This document shows, one piece after another, positions 23,702 through 32,636 of a stretch of DNA of 64,000 nt; positions within the stretch are counted from its first letter, which is position 1; every line of letters begins with the position of its first letter. Both the position numbers and the translations under genes were made by a program. The stretch comes from Mordavella massiliensis (GTDB lineage Bacteria; Bacillota; Clostridia; Lachnospirales; Lachnospiraceae), in NCBI RefSeq assembly GCF_016901695.1, contig NZ_JACJKS010000007.1, forward strand, positions 62,001 to 126,000. The letters are read 5' to 3'. A model generated the notes under the pieces. That model ran no database searches. It was not told the origin of the DNA and saw only the letters and a list, made by a program, of their open reading frames with translations.

Positions 23702-23965
23702 TTACCGTTCCCGGGCTTTTGACGGAAGACCATTGTCCGCAAGCCCCATCTCTTTTTTCAGAGTCTCGCCGGGGATCTGCCTCGCCCCGTCCACTCTCTT
23801 CCAGAAATGCGTGAGGGCAAATGCCGTCCTGCTGCCGAAACGCAGCCGCCCGATCTCTTCATTGCCGCCCGCGCTCTGCACGCCCAGCCAGTACTCTGTG
23901 AGCATCCAGCATACCGCAATGAGCGCCGCCGCGAAAAGAAGGATCAAAAAAATCTCACTCGTCAT
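23702..23965 (-). CDS. Small membrane protein of unknown function
   Basis: An 87-residue protein with one N-terminal membrane helix (MTSEIFLILLFAAALIAVCW) and a basic cytosolic tail containing RFGSRTAFALTHFWKRVDGA. The ATG follows GAGGCGG. It is paired with the following coiled-coil gene 16 bases downstream. I recognise no family. Confidence 0.5.
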   Translation of the reverse strand: MTSEIFLILLFAAALIAVCWMLTEYWLGVQSAGGNEEIGRLRFGSRTAFALTHFWKRVDGARQIPGETLKKEMGLADNGLPSKARER

Positions 23966-24057
23966 AGCTTCCGCCTCCCTTCTTTGATTTCTTCTTTAAT
24001 TGTAGTTCGTTTTTAGGTGTAAGTCAATCTTTTATCTGATAATTTATCCTCCAATAA

Positions 24058-24102
24058 GAAACGGGCGCGCCCTGCAACAAAGAGGCAGGACACGCCCGTT
24101 CT
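24058..24102. terminator. Terminator of the purine operon
   Basis: Stem AACGGGCG.. against ..CGCCCGTT with an inner CCTGC/GCAGG extension. It lies just after the permease stop and before the small membrane gene's promoter. Confidence 0.65.
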
Positions 24103-24110
24103 GTCATATC

Positions 24111-25676
24111 TTATACATACTCAAAATGATCCGGCCCTTTGAACCAGCTCTTCCGTCCCAGATGCAGAAGGAAGGCCAGGGCGGCGATGATCAGATAACC
24201 GATGGCATAGGGAGACACCGGGTAGAAGCCGAGCTGCGCACTGTGGATGAAGCCGAAGCAGGCCAGGACATACCCTGCCAGCGCTGTAAAGCCGGCCTTG
24301 TTGAGCTGTTTCTCAATGACGAACACCGTCATTGTTCCCAGCAGGATCCCGATGATGATCGCACCCGCCTTCACGCCCGGCACGCCGTTCCACATGACGC
24401 CCGCATCCAGGATCATCTGCGTGACCTCCTCATTGTAGCCCGACAGCCCGGACGGCAGCACCTCCGTGCTGTATCCCGCAAGGCCGACCGCGCCGGTGAT
24501 CTGCGTGAACAGGTAATCCGCCACCGGCGGGACCATGGCGATGCCGATCGCCGCATAGTGCTTCACCGGGCAGTCCTTGAAGGCCTGGGCCACCATAACG
24601 ACCGCGCACCAGAGGAAGGTAACCGCGCACACAGCCGGCGGCACCATATTGCTCAGGAAGGTAAACAGTCCGAAGATGCCGGCTGCGCCCAGCACGAGTC
24701 CGGACACAAGGGAATAGCCGATGCCGGCGTGGGATTTCTTCAGCCCCGCATGGCCGAGCCACACGGTGTTCGGGATGACGCCGCCGCAGACAGCGGAGAG
24801 CATCGTGCAGATGCCGTCCGCAAACTGGGTCTCACGCACATCGTAGTTGTCCCCTGCCGCATTGGCCCCCTCTACATTGTCCATCGTCTCGATGAAGTTG
24901 TAGATCTCCACCGGGATGACGATCGTCAGGTAGGGCGCCACCACGGCAAAGCCGTTGATCAGGTGCTGCACGCTGTTGACCGGGTCCGGGATATAGAAGC
25001 CGATCCCCGTAAAGTCCACGGAGGTGCGGCCGAGGCAGAAAGCGTAGATGATGCCGCCCACGATCGCCACCACAAGGGGCGGGATCTTCCTGGGGAACAG
25101 GTAGCCGCCGAAGATGCCCACAAAGGCCACAAAGAGGATCGGAAGGCCTACCAGCGGGTCGCCGAACACGTCGAATACGCCCTGGGTTGCCATCCAGATG
25201 AACCCGATGCCTGCGACCGTCCCGAGAAGAGCCGCCCTCGGCAGCTTCCGCTTCATCCAGGGACCGATAAAGCCGCCCAGCGCCTCTACGCCGCCGCCGA
25301 TAAAGCAGGCAGCGACAGCCGCCGACCAGGCAAGCTCCGGATCATTGAGGGAATAGTGGAGCGGCATGATCACCCCGTAAAGCATGACAAACATGGCTGG
25401 TGTGGACACACCTGAGGGGAGCGCAGTCACATCCGCCCTGCCCTCCTTCTTGGAGAGCCGGTAGCCCATGAACGCGTAATAGATGCCGCTCAGCATCAGT
25501 CCGACGGACATGCCCGGTATAACGGATCCGAACACGATCTCATCCGGCCATCCGAGCACGCCGGAGAGCGTAGAGATCACGATCAGATAGTTTACAATGT
25601 TATTTGTGATGGAATATGTCATCCCACCGATATCGCCACGCTGGAACCATGGCACAAGTGTCTTCTGTCTACTCAT
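24111..25676 (-). CDS. NCS2-family purine permease (AzgA-like)
   Basis: A 521-residue protein with about 13 membrane segments. Recognisable parts: N-terminal QRGDIGGMTYSITNNIVNYL, ALPSGVSTPAMFVMLYG, and NFIETMDNVEGANAAGDNYD, where the Glu and Asp residues match the substrate-binding helix of NCS2/AzgA permeases. It is longer than typical AzgA (about 430-490), with an inserted loop near residue 400. It follows two adenine-deaminase-family genes by 26 bases, so adenine or another purine is the likely cargo. Confidence 0.85.
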   Translation of the reverse strand: MSRQKTLVPWFQRGDIGGMTYSITNNIVNYLIVISTLSGVLGWPDEIVFGSVIPGMSVGLMLSGIYYAFMGYRLSKKEGRADVTALPSGVSTPAMFVMLYGVIMPLHYSLNDPELAWSAAVAACFIGGGVEALGGFIGPWMKRKLPRAALLGTVAGIGFIWMATQGVFDVFGDPLVGLPILFVAFVGIFGGYLFPRKIPPLVVAIVGGIIYAFCLGRTSVDFTGIGFYIPDPVNSVQHLINGFAVVAPYLTIVIPVEIYNFIETMDNVEGANAAGDNYDVRETQFADGICTMLSAVCGGVIPNTVWLGHAGLKKSHAGIGYSLVSGLVLGAAGIFGLFTFLSNMVPPAVCAVTFLWCAVVMVAQAFKDCPVKHYAAIGIAMVPPVADYLFTQITGAVGLAGYSTEVLPSGLSGYNEEVTQMILDAGVMWNGVPGVKAGAIIIGILLGTMTVFVIEKQLNKAGFTALAGYVLACFGFIHSAQLGFYPVSPYAIGYLIIAALAFLLHLGRKSWFKGPDHFEYV

Positions 25677-25702
25677 CTTTACTTTCTCTCTTCCTTTATT
25701 TC

Positions 25703-27433
25703 TTATGCTTCCGTCGGGATAAATGAAAATGTGGTCACATCAAACAGTCCCATATCCGTGAGTTTCACCTCCGGGATGACTGCCAGGGACATGAAGCACA
25801 GCGTCATGACCGGCTCCACGTCGCCGCTGATACCAAGCTGCGCATAGGCCTTCTCATGGATGTCTGTGAGCTTCCGGTCCACCCACTCCCCGCTCTTATC
25901 GCTCATAAGCCCGGCGATCGGCATGGGCATGCTCTCGATCACCTGTCCGTCCTTTACAAGGACGATGCCGCCCTCCTGACGGATCAGCGCGTTGACGGCA
26001 GCTTCCATCTCCTCGTCGCTGACGCCCACGACAATGATGTTGTGGGAATCATGCGCCACAGAGAGTGCCACAGCCCCCTCCCTGATCCCGTATCCTTTCA
26101 GGAAACCGCAGGCCACGTTGCCCGTGCCCTGGTGGCGTTCCACAACAGCCACTTTCACGATGTCCGTCTGCGGGTCGCGGACGAATTCACCGTTTTCATC
26201 CAGACGGATGTCCGCCGTCTCCTTCTTTGTCACCACGCCCCCCGGCAGGATGCCGATGACATGGACATGGCCGGACTTCAGGTGCATCTTAAACTTTTCT
26301 TTTGAGAAATCCTTCACGACCACGCTTCCCTTGACGGAAGAGATATCGTGGAACCGGATCTCCGGGAGATATCTCCCCTCCTCCGCCGTCAGTTTGCCGG
26401 CCGTCCACACCCGGTTCACATGGAACTCTTTCAGATCGTCCAGCAGCACGATATCCGCTCTGTATCCGGGCGCGATCGCGCCCCTGTCATAGAGGCGGAA
26501 GCACTCGGCTGCGTTCAGCGTCGCCATGCGGATGGCGGTGACGGGATCCAGTCCCTCCTCCACGCAGATCCGCAGATGGTTGTCCAGGTGCCCCTCGTGC
26601 AGGATCGTCTTCGGCTGCCGGTCGTCCGAGCAGAGCAGGCATCTCCTGCTGTTCTCCGGCGTCACACCTTTGAGGAGCGTGCGCAGGTTGTGGCAGGCGG
26701 ATCCCTGCCGCAGAAGGATGTACATCCCCCTCTCCAGGCGGTCCTTCATCTCCTCCACGGTGGAGCACTCATGGTCCGCCAGGATCCTGGCGGCAGCGTA
26801 GGCATTCAGGTCCTTCCCCGCGATGCCCGGGCCGTGTCCGTCAATGATCTTGCCGGCCTCCTTCGCCGTCATCAGCTTGTCGAGCACGCTGTCATCCGCC
26901 TGGATCACCCCCGGGAAGTTCATGAATTCGCCCAGGCCCAGGATCCCCTCGCGGGTGATCGGCTCCGCCATCTCAGGCGCATCGATCTGGGCTCCCGCAT
27001 GCTCAAAGGGGGTGGCAGGCACGCAGGACGGAAGGACGTACCGGATATCCAGCTTCGTCTCCTCCGCCGCTTCCATCATATAGTCCAGGCCGCGGATCCC
27101 GCACACGTTTACGATCTCGTGGGGATCGGCGATGATCGTCGTCCCGCCGTGGGGCACGAGCAGGCGCCCGATCTCCTCCGGGCTCACATAGGCGGACTCG
27201 ATGTGGATGTGGCTGTCAATGAATCCCGGCGCCGCGTAGCGGCCCTGGGCATCCACCACTTCCTTTCCCTCGTAGTCCCCGATGCCCGCGATCTGGCTGC
27301 CGCACAGAGCGATGTCTCCCTCTGTGATCTCGCCGGAAAACACATTGACGATCTTGCAGTTCCTGATCACCACATCGGCAGGGATGCGCCCTGCCGCGGT
27401 GTCGATCAGCTTTTTCAGCTCTTCTTTTTTCAT
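25703..27433 (-). CDS. adeC: Adenine deaminase AdeC
   Basis: A 576-residue amidohydrolase of normal AdeC length. Metal-site motifs are intact: PGFIDSHIHIESAYVSPEE, IIADPHEIVNVCGIRGL and HGPGIAGKDLNAY, then LLCSDDRQ (active-site Asp) and HLDNHLRICVEEGLDP. The C-terminal domain (VAHDSHNIIVVGVSDEEMEA) is typical of this family. It hydrolyses adenine to hypoxanthine and ammonia. Second gene of the operon, 15 bases after a divergent paralogue and 26 before the permease. Confidence 0.92.
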   Translation of the reverse strand: MKKEELKKLIDTAAGRIPADVVIRNCKIVNVFSGEITEGDIALCGSQIAGIGDYEGKEVVDAQGRYAAPGFIDSHIHIESAYVSPEEIGRLLVPHGGTTIIADPHEIVNVCGIRGLDYMMEAAEETKLDIRYVLPSCVPATPFEHAGAQIDAPEMAEPITREGILGLGEFMNFPGVIQADDSVLDKLMTAKEAGKIIDGHGPGIAGKDLNAYAAARILADHECSTVEEMKDRLERGMYILLRQGSACHNLRTLLKGVTPENSRRCLLCSDDRQPKTILHEGHLDNHLRICVEEGLDPVTAIRMATLNAAECFRLYDRGAIAPGYRADIVLLDDLKEFHVNRVWTAGKLTAEEGRYLPEIRFHDISSVKGSVVVKDFSKEKFKMHLKSGHVHVIGILPGGVVTKKETADIRLDENGEFVRDPQTDIVKVAVVERHQGTGNVACGFLKGYGIREGAVALSVAHDSHNIIVVGVSDEEMEAAVNALIRQEGGIVLVKDGQVIESMPMPIAGLMSDKSGEWVDRKLTDIHEKAYAQLGISGDVEPVMTLCFMSLAVIPEVKLTDMGLFDVTTFSFIPTEA

Positions 27434-27448
27434 GATCCGGATCCCCCT

Positions 27449-29230
27449 TTACTTCTCGATAACTTCCAGAACAGGTTCAAACGTGGTGAGCGCCGTGTAG
27501 TCCACCGGGCCCGCATCCGTGATGGCGTAGTCCGGGATCGCCGTGATGGGCAGGAAGAACATGTACATCATGGGATCCGGCAGGTCGGAGCCGAGGCTTC
27601 TGGCCGCCTGGTCGATCTTCTTCTCCTGCGCAGCGATCTCTTCCGGTTCCAGGTCGCTCACGATGCCGCCCACCGGAAGCGGCAGGAACTCCAGGATCTG
27701 GCCGTCTGCGACAACGACCTGGCCGCCGCCCTGCTCGATCACATAGTTGGCTGCGATGGACATGTCCTCTGCGCTCACGCCCATCACCACGAGATTGTTG
27801 TCATCCGGCGCTGCGGAGGATGCCATAGCGCCCTTTTTCAGCTTCCAGCCGGAGCAGAAGGCAAGAGACCTGTTTCCGTTTCTTCCGAACCGCTCCAGAA
27901 CAGACACCATGGCCACATCCTGCTGCGGATCCGGCTGCACGATCCCGTTCTCCACCTTGAGCACCACGTCTCTTCTCTTGCGGACAAAGGGACCCTTGAC
28001 GTCCATGGCCAGCACCTTTGCCTCGCCGTGGTCAATGGTTGTCCTGTACTCGAAATCTTCCTTCGTCGTCCTGCGGCATTTCAGTTCGCCCTTTAACACA
28101 GAGCTGCGCTCCGGAGCCTGCAGTTCATACGTCAGCCTGTGGTTTTCCGCCACCATGCGGCCGTTTGTCATGACTTTCTCCACGTTGAACGCATGGAGGT
28201 CATCCACGAAGAGGATATCCGCGATCCTGCCCGGGCAGATGGATCCCACCAGGTGATCGATCCGGTATGCCTCCGCGCTGTTGATCGTCGCCATCTGAAT
28301 GGCCGTCATGGGCTCTACGCCTGCGCGGATGGCGAGGCGCACTACATTGTCCAGATGTCCCTTCTCCAGAATGTCGCTGGCCGTTACATCATCTGTACAG
28401 AAGCTGACGCGGCGCGCGAAGGCGGGATTGACCTCTGTCACGGCGCGGATATTCTCCTCCAGGAAGTGGGTCACGGAGGACTCGCGGATCAGCATATGCA
28501 TTCCCTTGCGCATCTTCTCCACCACTTCCTCGTGGGTGTAGCTCTCATGGTCCAGGCGGACGCCGCCGCACAGGTAGCCGTTCAGGTCATTGCCTCTCGC
28601 CATGGGCGCGCAGCCGAACACGGGAAGACGGTTCCTGAATGCCTCCGCGATGGCTCCCAGAGTATCCTCGTCCTCCTCCTGCAGGAACTCGCGGACGGTC
28701 TCCCACACGCCGAAGCACTCCGGCCACTTCTGCACCTCTTTGTGCACTTCCTTTGTAAAGTTGAAGGCCACTGTAGACTCAGGGATCGTGTACGGCGTCT
28801 TGTACGGCGCGCCCCAGAACACCTTCAGCGGGCTCTTCTTCACCTCTGCCTGGATCTCCCGCAGGCCTTCCAGGCCGGAGACGGAGATGTACTCATCCAG
28901 CCCTGAGATCATGCTCGTCGTCCCCCTGGGCACGACTGCCTTTGCATAGCTGGTGATGCTCAGCTTGCTGCACTCGCTGTGAATGTGTCCGTCGATCATG
29001 CCGGGCACCAGGTAGCTGCCCCGGGCGTCGATGATCTCCGTGTCCGGTCCGATGTAGTCCTCCACATCGCCCACTGCCGCGATCATGTCGTTGTACACGG
29101 CAACGTCCGCCGGATAGATCTCGCTTGACATGACGTTGACAAGCTGACCGCCGCGGATCACTTTGTGGGCCGGGATCTTGCCGCGGCCCGCGCGGATCAT
29201 TTCCTTCAGGTTCTCGACTGTTCTTTCCAT
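27449..29230 (-). CDS. Divergent adenine-deaminase-family protein
   Basis: A 593-residue amidohydrolase collinear with AdeC. It keeps PGMIDGHIHSECSKLSI, the later VSFCTDDVTASDIL with HLDNVVRLAIRAGVEP, and the C-terminal ASSAAPDDNNLVVMGVSAED. Differences from AdeC: the HIE of HIHIESA is HSE, and the PHEI motif that supplies metal ligands is replaced by GLDEYISVSG. The C-terminal AHDSHN is APDDNN. These changes at metal and active-site positions suggest a different substrate or metal arrangement, or loss of deaminase activity. It is the first gene of the operon, behind a structured leader. Confidence 0.8.
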   Translation of the reverse strand: MERTVENLKEMIRAGRGKIPAHKVIRGGQLVNVMSSEIYPADVAVYNDMIAAVGDVEDYIGPDTEIIDARGSYLVPGMIDGHIHSECSKLSITSYAKAVVPRGTTSMISGLDEYISVSGLEGLREIQAEVKKSPLKVFWGAPYKTPYTIPESTVAFNFTKEVHKEVQKWPECFGVWETVREFLQEEDEDTLGAIAEAFRNRLPVFGCAPMARGNDLNGYLCGGVRLDHESYTHEEVVEKMRKGMHMLIRESSVTHFLEENIRAVTEVNPAFARRVSFCTDDVTASDILEKGHLDNVVRLAIRAGVEPMTAIQMATINSAEAYRIDHLVGSICPGRIADILFVDDLHAFNVEKVMTNGRMVAENHRLTYELQAPERSSVLKGELKCRRTTKEDFEYRTTIDHGEAKVLAMDVKGPFVRKRRDVVLKVENGIVQPDPQQDVAMVSVLERFGRNGNRSLAFCSGWKLKKGAMASSAAPDDNNLVVMGVSAEDMSIAANYVIEQGGGQVVVADGQILEFLPLPVGGIVSDLEPEEIAAQEKKIDQAARSLGSDLPDPMMYMFFLPITAIPDYAITDAGPVDYTALTTFEPVLEVIEK

Positions 29231-29267
29231 TGCAAATTCCTCCTTGCGTTTTCTTTTTTTCGCATCC

Positions 29268-29392
29268 TTATTTCCCCGGAAAAGGGAAATAAAAAAGATA
29301 CATCGGCCAGAGGCTAAACAGGTTTCCCGTCCTGCGAATGTATCTTGAAGAATTTTTCAACTATATTCAGTTGTCCCGGAAGCGCCGCTTCC
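29268..29392 (-). promoter_or_regulatory. Candidate structured RNA leader of the purine operon
   Basis: On the minus strand four consecutive helices can be drawn before the first gene. They are GGAAGC/GCTTCC (29378-29392), CAACT/AGTTG (29358-29373), a three-way junction closed by AAGATACAT/ATGTATCTT (29338-29346 with 29295-29303), and TTATTTCCC/GGGAAATAA (29268-29292). The junction encloses CAGG-ACGGGAAA-CCTG and GCC-TCT-GGC. The closing helix runs straight into TTTTTT, so it could act as a terminator. It does not match the purine-riboswitch consensus as I know it. Confidence 0.5.
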
Positions 29393-29482
29393 ATGTGTCT
29401 TTATCATAGCATGGCCGCGGCGCACTGGGAATATATTAGTATATTATATTTTCCTATCATCATTTATCATTTCTTCTAATAT

Positions 29483-31006
29483 TTAAGCAAGCAGCTTCTC
29501 CCGGAGCGCTTCCGCCTCCGGGGCGGGAAAATAAGGGATCCTGTGGGTCGTATCCCCGGCTCCCGCCAGCAGGTGCAGTTCCCCGCGGCAGATCCCGCAT
29601 CCCCGGGCGATCACATTCTGCCGCAGGACAACGTACTGCACATCGCCCCAGCGGACCGCCACGGAAACGCGTCCGAGCCGCCCGTTTGTCACTTTGATGA
29701 ACCCGTCGTCCGCCGCCATGCCGGCAGTCAGACAGCAAAGGATCCAGGCCAGCAGGGCCGCCGCAGCCAGGACAGCCGTGGCTGCAAGGACGGCCGGCCC
29801 GTAGAAAGCCGGCAGGGATCCCACCGGGAAATACCCGCACAGGCCGGTGTACGCAAGCGCTCCGGCTCCCAGGATCACCGCCTCCCCTCCCGCCAGAGGG
29901 AGCGCGCCGGCCGCCCAGGAGGAGGCTGGCTGCCGCCTTTCTTCCCGCCCGGCGATCCCGGCGAACTCCGGCAGGAGGATGCGGAGCTTTTCCTCCAGCT
30001 CTGCCTGGGATCCGTAGAGAACAAGGAAGGAATCCTTCTCCGCCGCGTCATCCCCCATGCCCACGTTGATGATCCGCGCCATGTATTTCCGGGACAGGCG
30101 CGCGATGAAGGTCTGCCGGATCTTCAGCGCCTGGATCTGCCGGACCGGGACGGTGTACTCGATCTTCTTAAGCACCCCGTACCGGATAAAGATCCGGTCC
30201 CCCTCCCTCCTGGCGCGGAAGTCCATGTAGCGGACAAAGTCCTTGACGATGTCCCATACGGCGGACAGGACGATGGCCGATGCGGCGAGGATCCCCGCCG
30301 CGCTCTGCAGGATGGAGCCGGCAAGGTCCCCCTCGCGCAGACTCTCCCACGCCATGACGAGGGAACCGATAAAGGCCAGCACCACGATCACGATGGAAAA
30401 GATGCTCATGGAACAGAGGCCGTGGCGGACGATGTCCCGGCCCGTCGCGACGAAATCCCACTGCTCCGGCGCCGTCTCCCTCGTGCCGGCTGCAGCGGGG
30501 CCGGCCGGGGCCTCCTCTGTCTCCCAGAGCAGGCCGGCGATCTGCGCCTTGAAGGCCTCCGCTTTCTCCTTCTTCAGCACGATCGTCACATCCGTTGCGT
30601 TGGCTGTGGAGAGGCTGGCCGTGTCGATCTTCACCTTGTATGTCCCCATAAGGCGCTCAAACAGGTTCTGCTCCAGGTTGATGTTGGAGATGCTGCGGAT
30701 GCCGATGGTGTGGACGGAACCGTTGACCGTATTCTTCTCGATCACGATCGCCTGGTCCTGGATGGAGATCCACGTCTTCGACCAGGTCCAGGCTGTCTTT
30801 ACAATCATCATAAGGATCACCACCAGGACAAGACCCATGCCAAGAAGGGCTCTCCTGTCGGAGGCTGCCGCACTGCCAAACTCCAGGAATTCTTCCGCAT
30901 CCCGGAGAAAAATGCCTGCCAGGACCGCCAGCAGCGCATAGGTGCCCGTCCCGATTTTCTCTGCGATCACGGATATATGATTTCGGAATCTCTTACGCTC
31001 TTCCAT
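29483..31006 (-). CDS. YdbT-like PH domain membrane protein
   Basis: A 507-residue protein with several membrane helices grouped in pairs (near residues 15-40, 190-250 and 370-430), each followed by a bacterial PH (YdbS/YdbT-type) domain. Recognisable segments are TVNGSVHTIGIRSISNINLE, RYGVLKKIEYTVPVRQIQAL and GRLGRVSVAVRWGDVQYVVL. This layout of repeated TM pairs and PH domains is that of B. subtilis YdbT. The start at 31006 overlaps the YdbS-like gene by 14 bases and avoids a low-complexity Arg-rich extension. In B. subtilis the pair is linked to bacteriocin resistance; the role here is inferred. Confidence 0.75.
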   Translation of the reverse strand: MEERKRFRNHISVIAEKIGTGTYALLAVLAGIFLRDAEEFLEFGSAAASDRRALLGMGLVLVVILMMIVKTAWTWSKTWISIQDQAIVIEKNTVNGSVHTIGIRSISNINLEQNLFERLMGTYKVKIDTASLSTANATDVTIVLKKEKAEAFKAQIAGLLWETEEAPAGPAAAGTRETAPEQWDFVATGRDIVRHGLCSMSIFSIVIVVLAFIGSLVMAWESLREGDLAGSILQSAAGILAASAIVLSAVWDIVKDFVRYMDFRARREGDRIFIRYGVLKKIEYTVPVRQIQALKIRQTFIARLSRKYMARIINVGMGDDAAEKDSFLVLYGSQAELEEKLRILLPEFAGIAGREERRQPASSWAAGALPLAGGEAVILGAGALAYTGLCGYFPVGSLPAFYGPAVLAATAVLAAAALLAWILCCLTAGMAADDGFIKVTNGRLGRVSVAVRWGDVQYVVLRQNVIARGCGICRGELHLLAGAGDTTHRIPYFPAPEAEALREKLLA

Positions 31007-31496
31007 CTTCCCTTTCCCCCTGCTCCCTCTTCTGCTGCGCCGCGATCTCATTGATGCGCCGGCGCAGGCTGCCTGCGATCTCCTCGGCCCGCTCCCTCTC
31101 AAGGAAAGAGATGGTCACATCCCCGCCGGCCGTCGTAACGATCACCTTCGCCACATGGAAGGCCCGGTCGATGGGGCCGGTCCTGATCTGCAGCTTGTGG
31201 AGCCTCTCGATGGGAACGATCTGCCGCTTGATAAAAAGATACCCCTCCCGGATATCAATGCATTCCTCATCGATCCCGTAGCGGTACCGGTTGTACCGGA
31301 ACCAGGGGCTGACGCATGCGTCAAACAGGGTGAGGACGGCAAGCGCCAGGGAGATCCACTTCCCCACGGCAAGATCCTTCGGAAAGATCCAGAGCAAATC
31401 CGCCGCGCCTATGACGGCCAGAATGAGCACCCCCGCGAGCAGATCCGCTGTGTACATGCAGCGCAGCGCGTTTTTCGACAGCTTTTCGTATACCAT
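30993..31496 (-). CDS. YdbS-like PH domain membrane protein
   Basis: A 167-residue protein with two membrane helices (LLAGVLILAVIGAADLLWIF and a second near residues 45-62) followed by a PH domain (YGIDEECIDIREGYLFIKRQ, IVPIERLHKLQIRTGPIDRA). The motif PIERLHKLQI is typical of the YdbS family. It precedes and overlaps the YdbT-like gene, the usual pairing. Confidence 0.8.
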   Translation of the reverse strand: MVYEKLSKNALRCMYTADLLAGVLILAVIGAADLLWIFPKDLAVGKWISLALAVLTLFDACVSPWFRYNRYRYGIDEECIDIREGYLFIKRQIVPIERLHKLQIRTGPIDRAFHVAKVIVTTAGGDVTISFLERERAEEIAGSLRRRINEIAAQQKREQGEREDGRA

Positions 31497-31531
31497 CTTG
31501 TTTCCTCCATCTGTACTGTTCTTGTGATTTT

Positions 31532-31560
31532 ATACTATCACAATAATACAGACAGGTCAA
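31532..31560 (-). promoter_or_regulatory. Promoter and operator-like dyad of the ydbS-ydbT pair
   Basis: On the minus strand TTGACC and TAGTAT are spaced 17 bases. The dyad TTGTGAT-N8-ATCACAA (31522-31543) covers the -10 region, a likely regulator site. Confidence 0.5.
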
Positions 31561-31569
31561 TCCTTTCTC

Positions 31570-32628
31570 CTACTGCTTCTCCCATCCTTCTTTTATCATC
31601 TGTCTGAGCTCCTCAAAGGACCTAAGTCCCCCGAGGGCGTCATAGGCCTCCACGCAGCTTGCCCCCGTGGCCGCTGCCAGATGGAGGCTTTCTTCGATGG
31701 AGCACCCGTCAAGCTGCGCTTTCAGAAAAGCTGCAATGCTTGTGTCGCCTGCCCCTGTGCCGGAGAGCACCTTCGCAGGCTTGTAGCTCCTCTCAAAGAT
31801 CTCCCTGCTGCCGTCCGTGTAGTACATACCCGGCGCGCCGCACTTGATGAGAAGGCTCCTGGCCCCCATGGCAAGCACCTTCTGCGCCAGGGGCCGGATG
31901 TCCGCCTCCACCCCGATGACAGAGGTCACATCCGCCCCGGCCGCCCGGGTCATCCACGCCTCATAGCGGGGTCTGTCCGCCATGAAGCAGAGCTCCTCCA
32001 CGCTGGGCACAAAGTAGTCCACACAGGGGAGGACGCGGCGCAGGATCTTCTCCCAGTCCGCCCGGCCCGCATCCGAGTCGGGATCCACGGCCGCCATGTC
32101 AAGAGAGGTCGTAAGGCCAAGCCCCTTCACCCGCCGGAAGATCTCCTCCAGCTGTGCTCCCTCCGCCTCGTACATGTGCCGCATGATGGGCGGGTAGCCG
32201 AAGTGGAAGTGGGACGCCCCCGCGATCCGGTCAAAATCCAGGTCCGCCGCCCGGAAGGTGTCGTTGGCCCCCGGGTTATGGAGGAAGATCCGGTCCGTGC
32301 CCGGCGGCGCGATGACGATGGAGTAGGAGGTGCTGCTGTCCTTCGAGACGATCATGCCCTCCGCCGCCCCGTATCTTTTCAGGCGGTCCAGGACGATCTG
32401 CCCGAACTCGTCGTCCCCCACCTTGCCCATCAGCTCCACGTCCGCGCCAAGCACCTTGAGGCCCAGCCCTGTGTTGGCCACGGCGCCGCCGGTGCTGATG
32501 TTCACATCCCTCATCTGGACCAGTTTCCCGGGGATCAGGACGCTGGAGAGAGGCTGGGCCGTCTCCGAGGAGAAAACAGGGGTGATATCCAGGCAGATGT
32601 GCCCTGCCACAATGATCTTTCCCGCCAT
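31570..32628 (-). CDS. PfkB-family carbohydrate kinase
   Basis: A 352-residue ribokinase-fold kinase. N-terminal IIVAGHICLDITPVF and the glycine motif GGAVANTGLGLKVLGADVEL are visible, and the anion-hole/catalytic motif is SGTGAGDTSIAAFL (Asp base). It ends the five-gene sugar operon, nine bases after the class II aldolase. In that context it probably phosphorylates a keto-sugar or keto-acid at C1 to feed the aldolase. The substrate is not identifiable from sequence. Confidence 0.85.
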   Translation of the reverse strand: MAGKIIVAGHICLDITPVFSSETAQPLSSVLIPGKLVQMRDVNISTGGAVANTGLGLKVLGADVELMGKVGDDEFGQIVLDRLKRYGAAEGMIVSKDSSTSYSIVIAPPGTDRIFLHNPGANDTFRAADLDFDRIAGASHFHFGYPPIMRHMYEAEGAQLEEIFRRVKGLGLTTSLDMAAVDPDSDAGRADWEKILRRVLPCVDYFVPSVEELCFMADRPRYEAWMTRAAGADVTSVIGVEADIRPLAQKVLAMGARSLLIKCGAPGMYYTDGSREIFERSYKPAKVLSGTGAGDTSIAAFLKAQLDGCSIEESLHLAAATGASCVEAYDALGGLRSFEELRQMIKEGWEKQ

Positions 32629-32636
32629 AGTCTCAC

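Noticed and set aside
29483-31102. Extended YdbT-like start at 31102
   Set aside because: The extra 32 residues are an Arg/Ser/Gly-rich translation of the YdbS gene's end in another frame.
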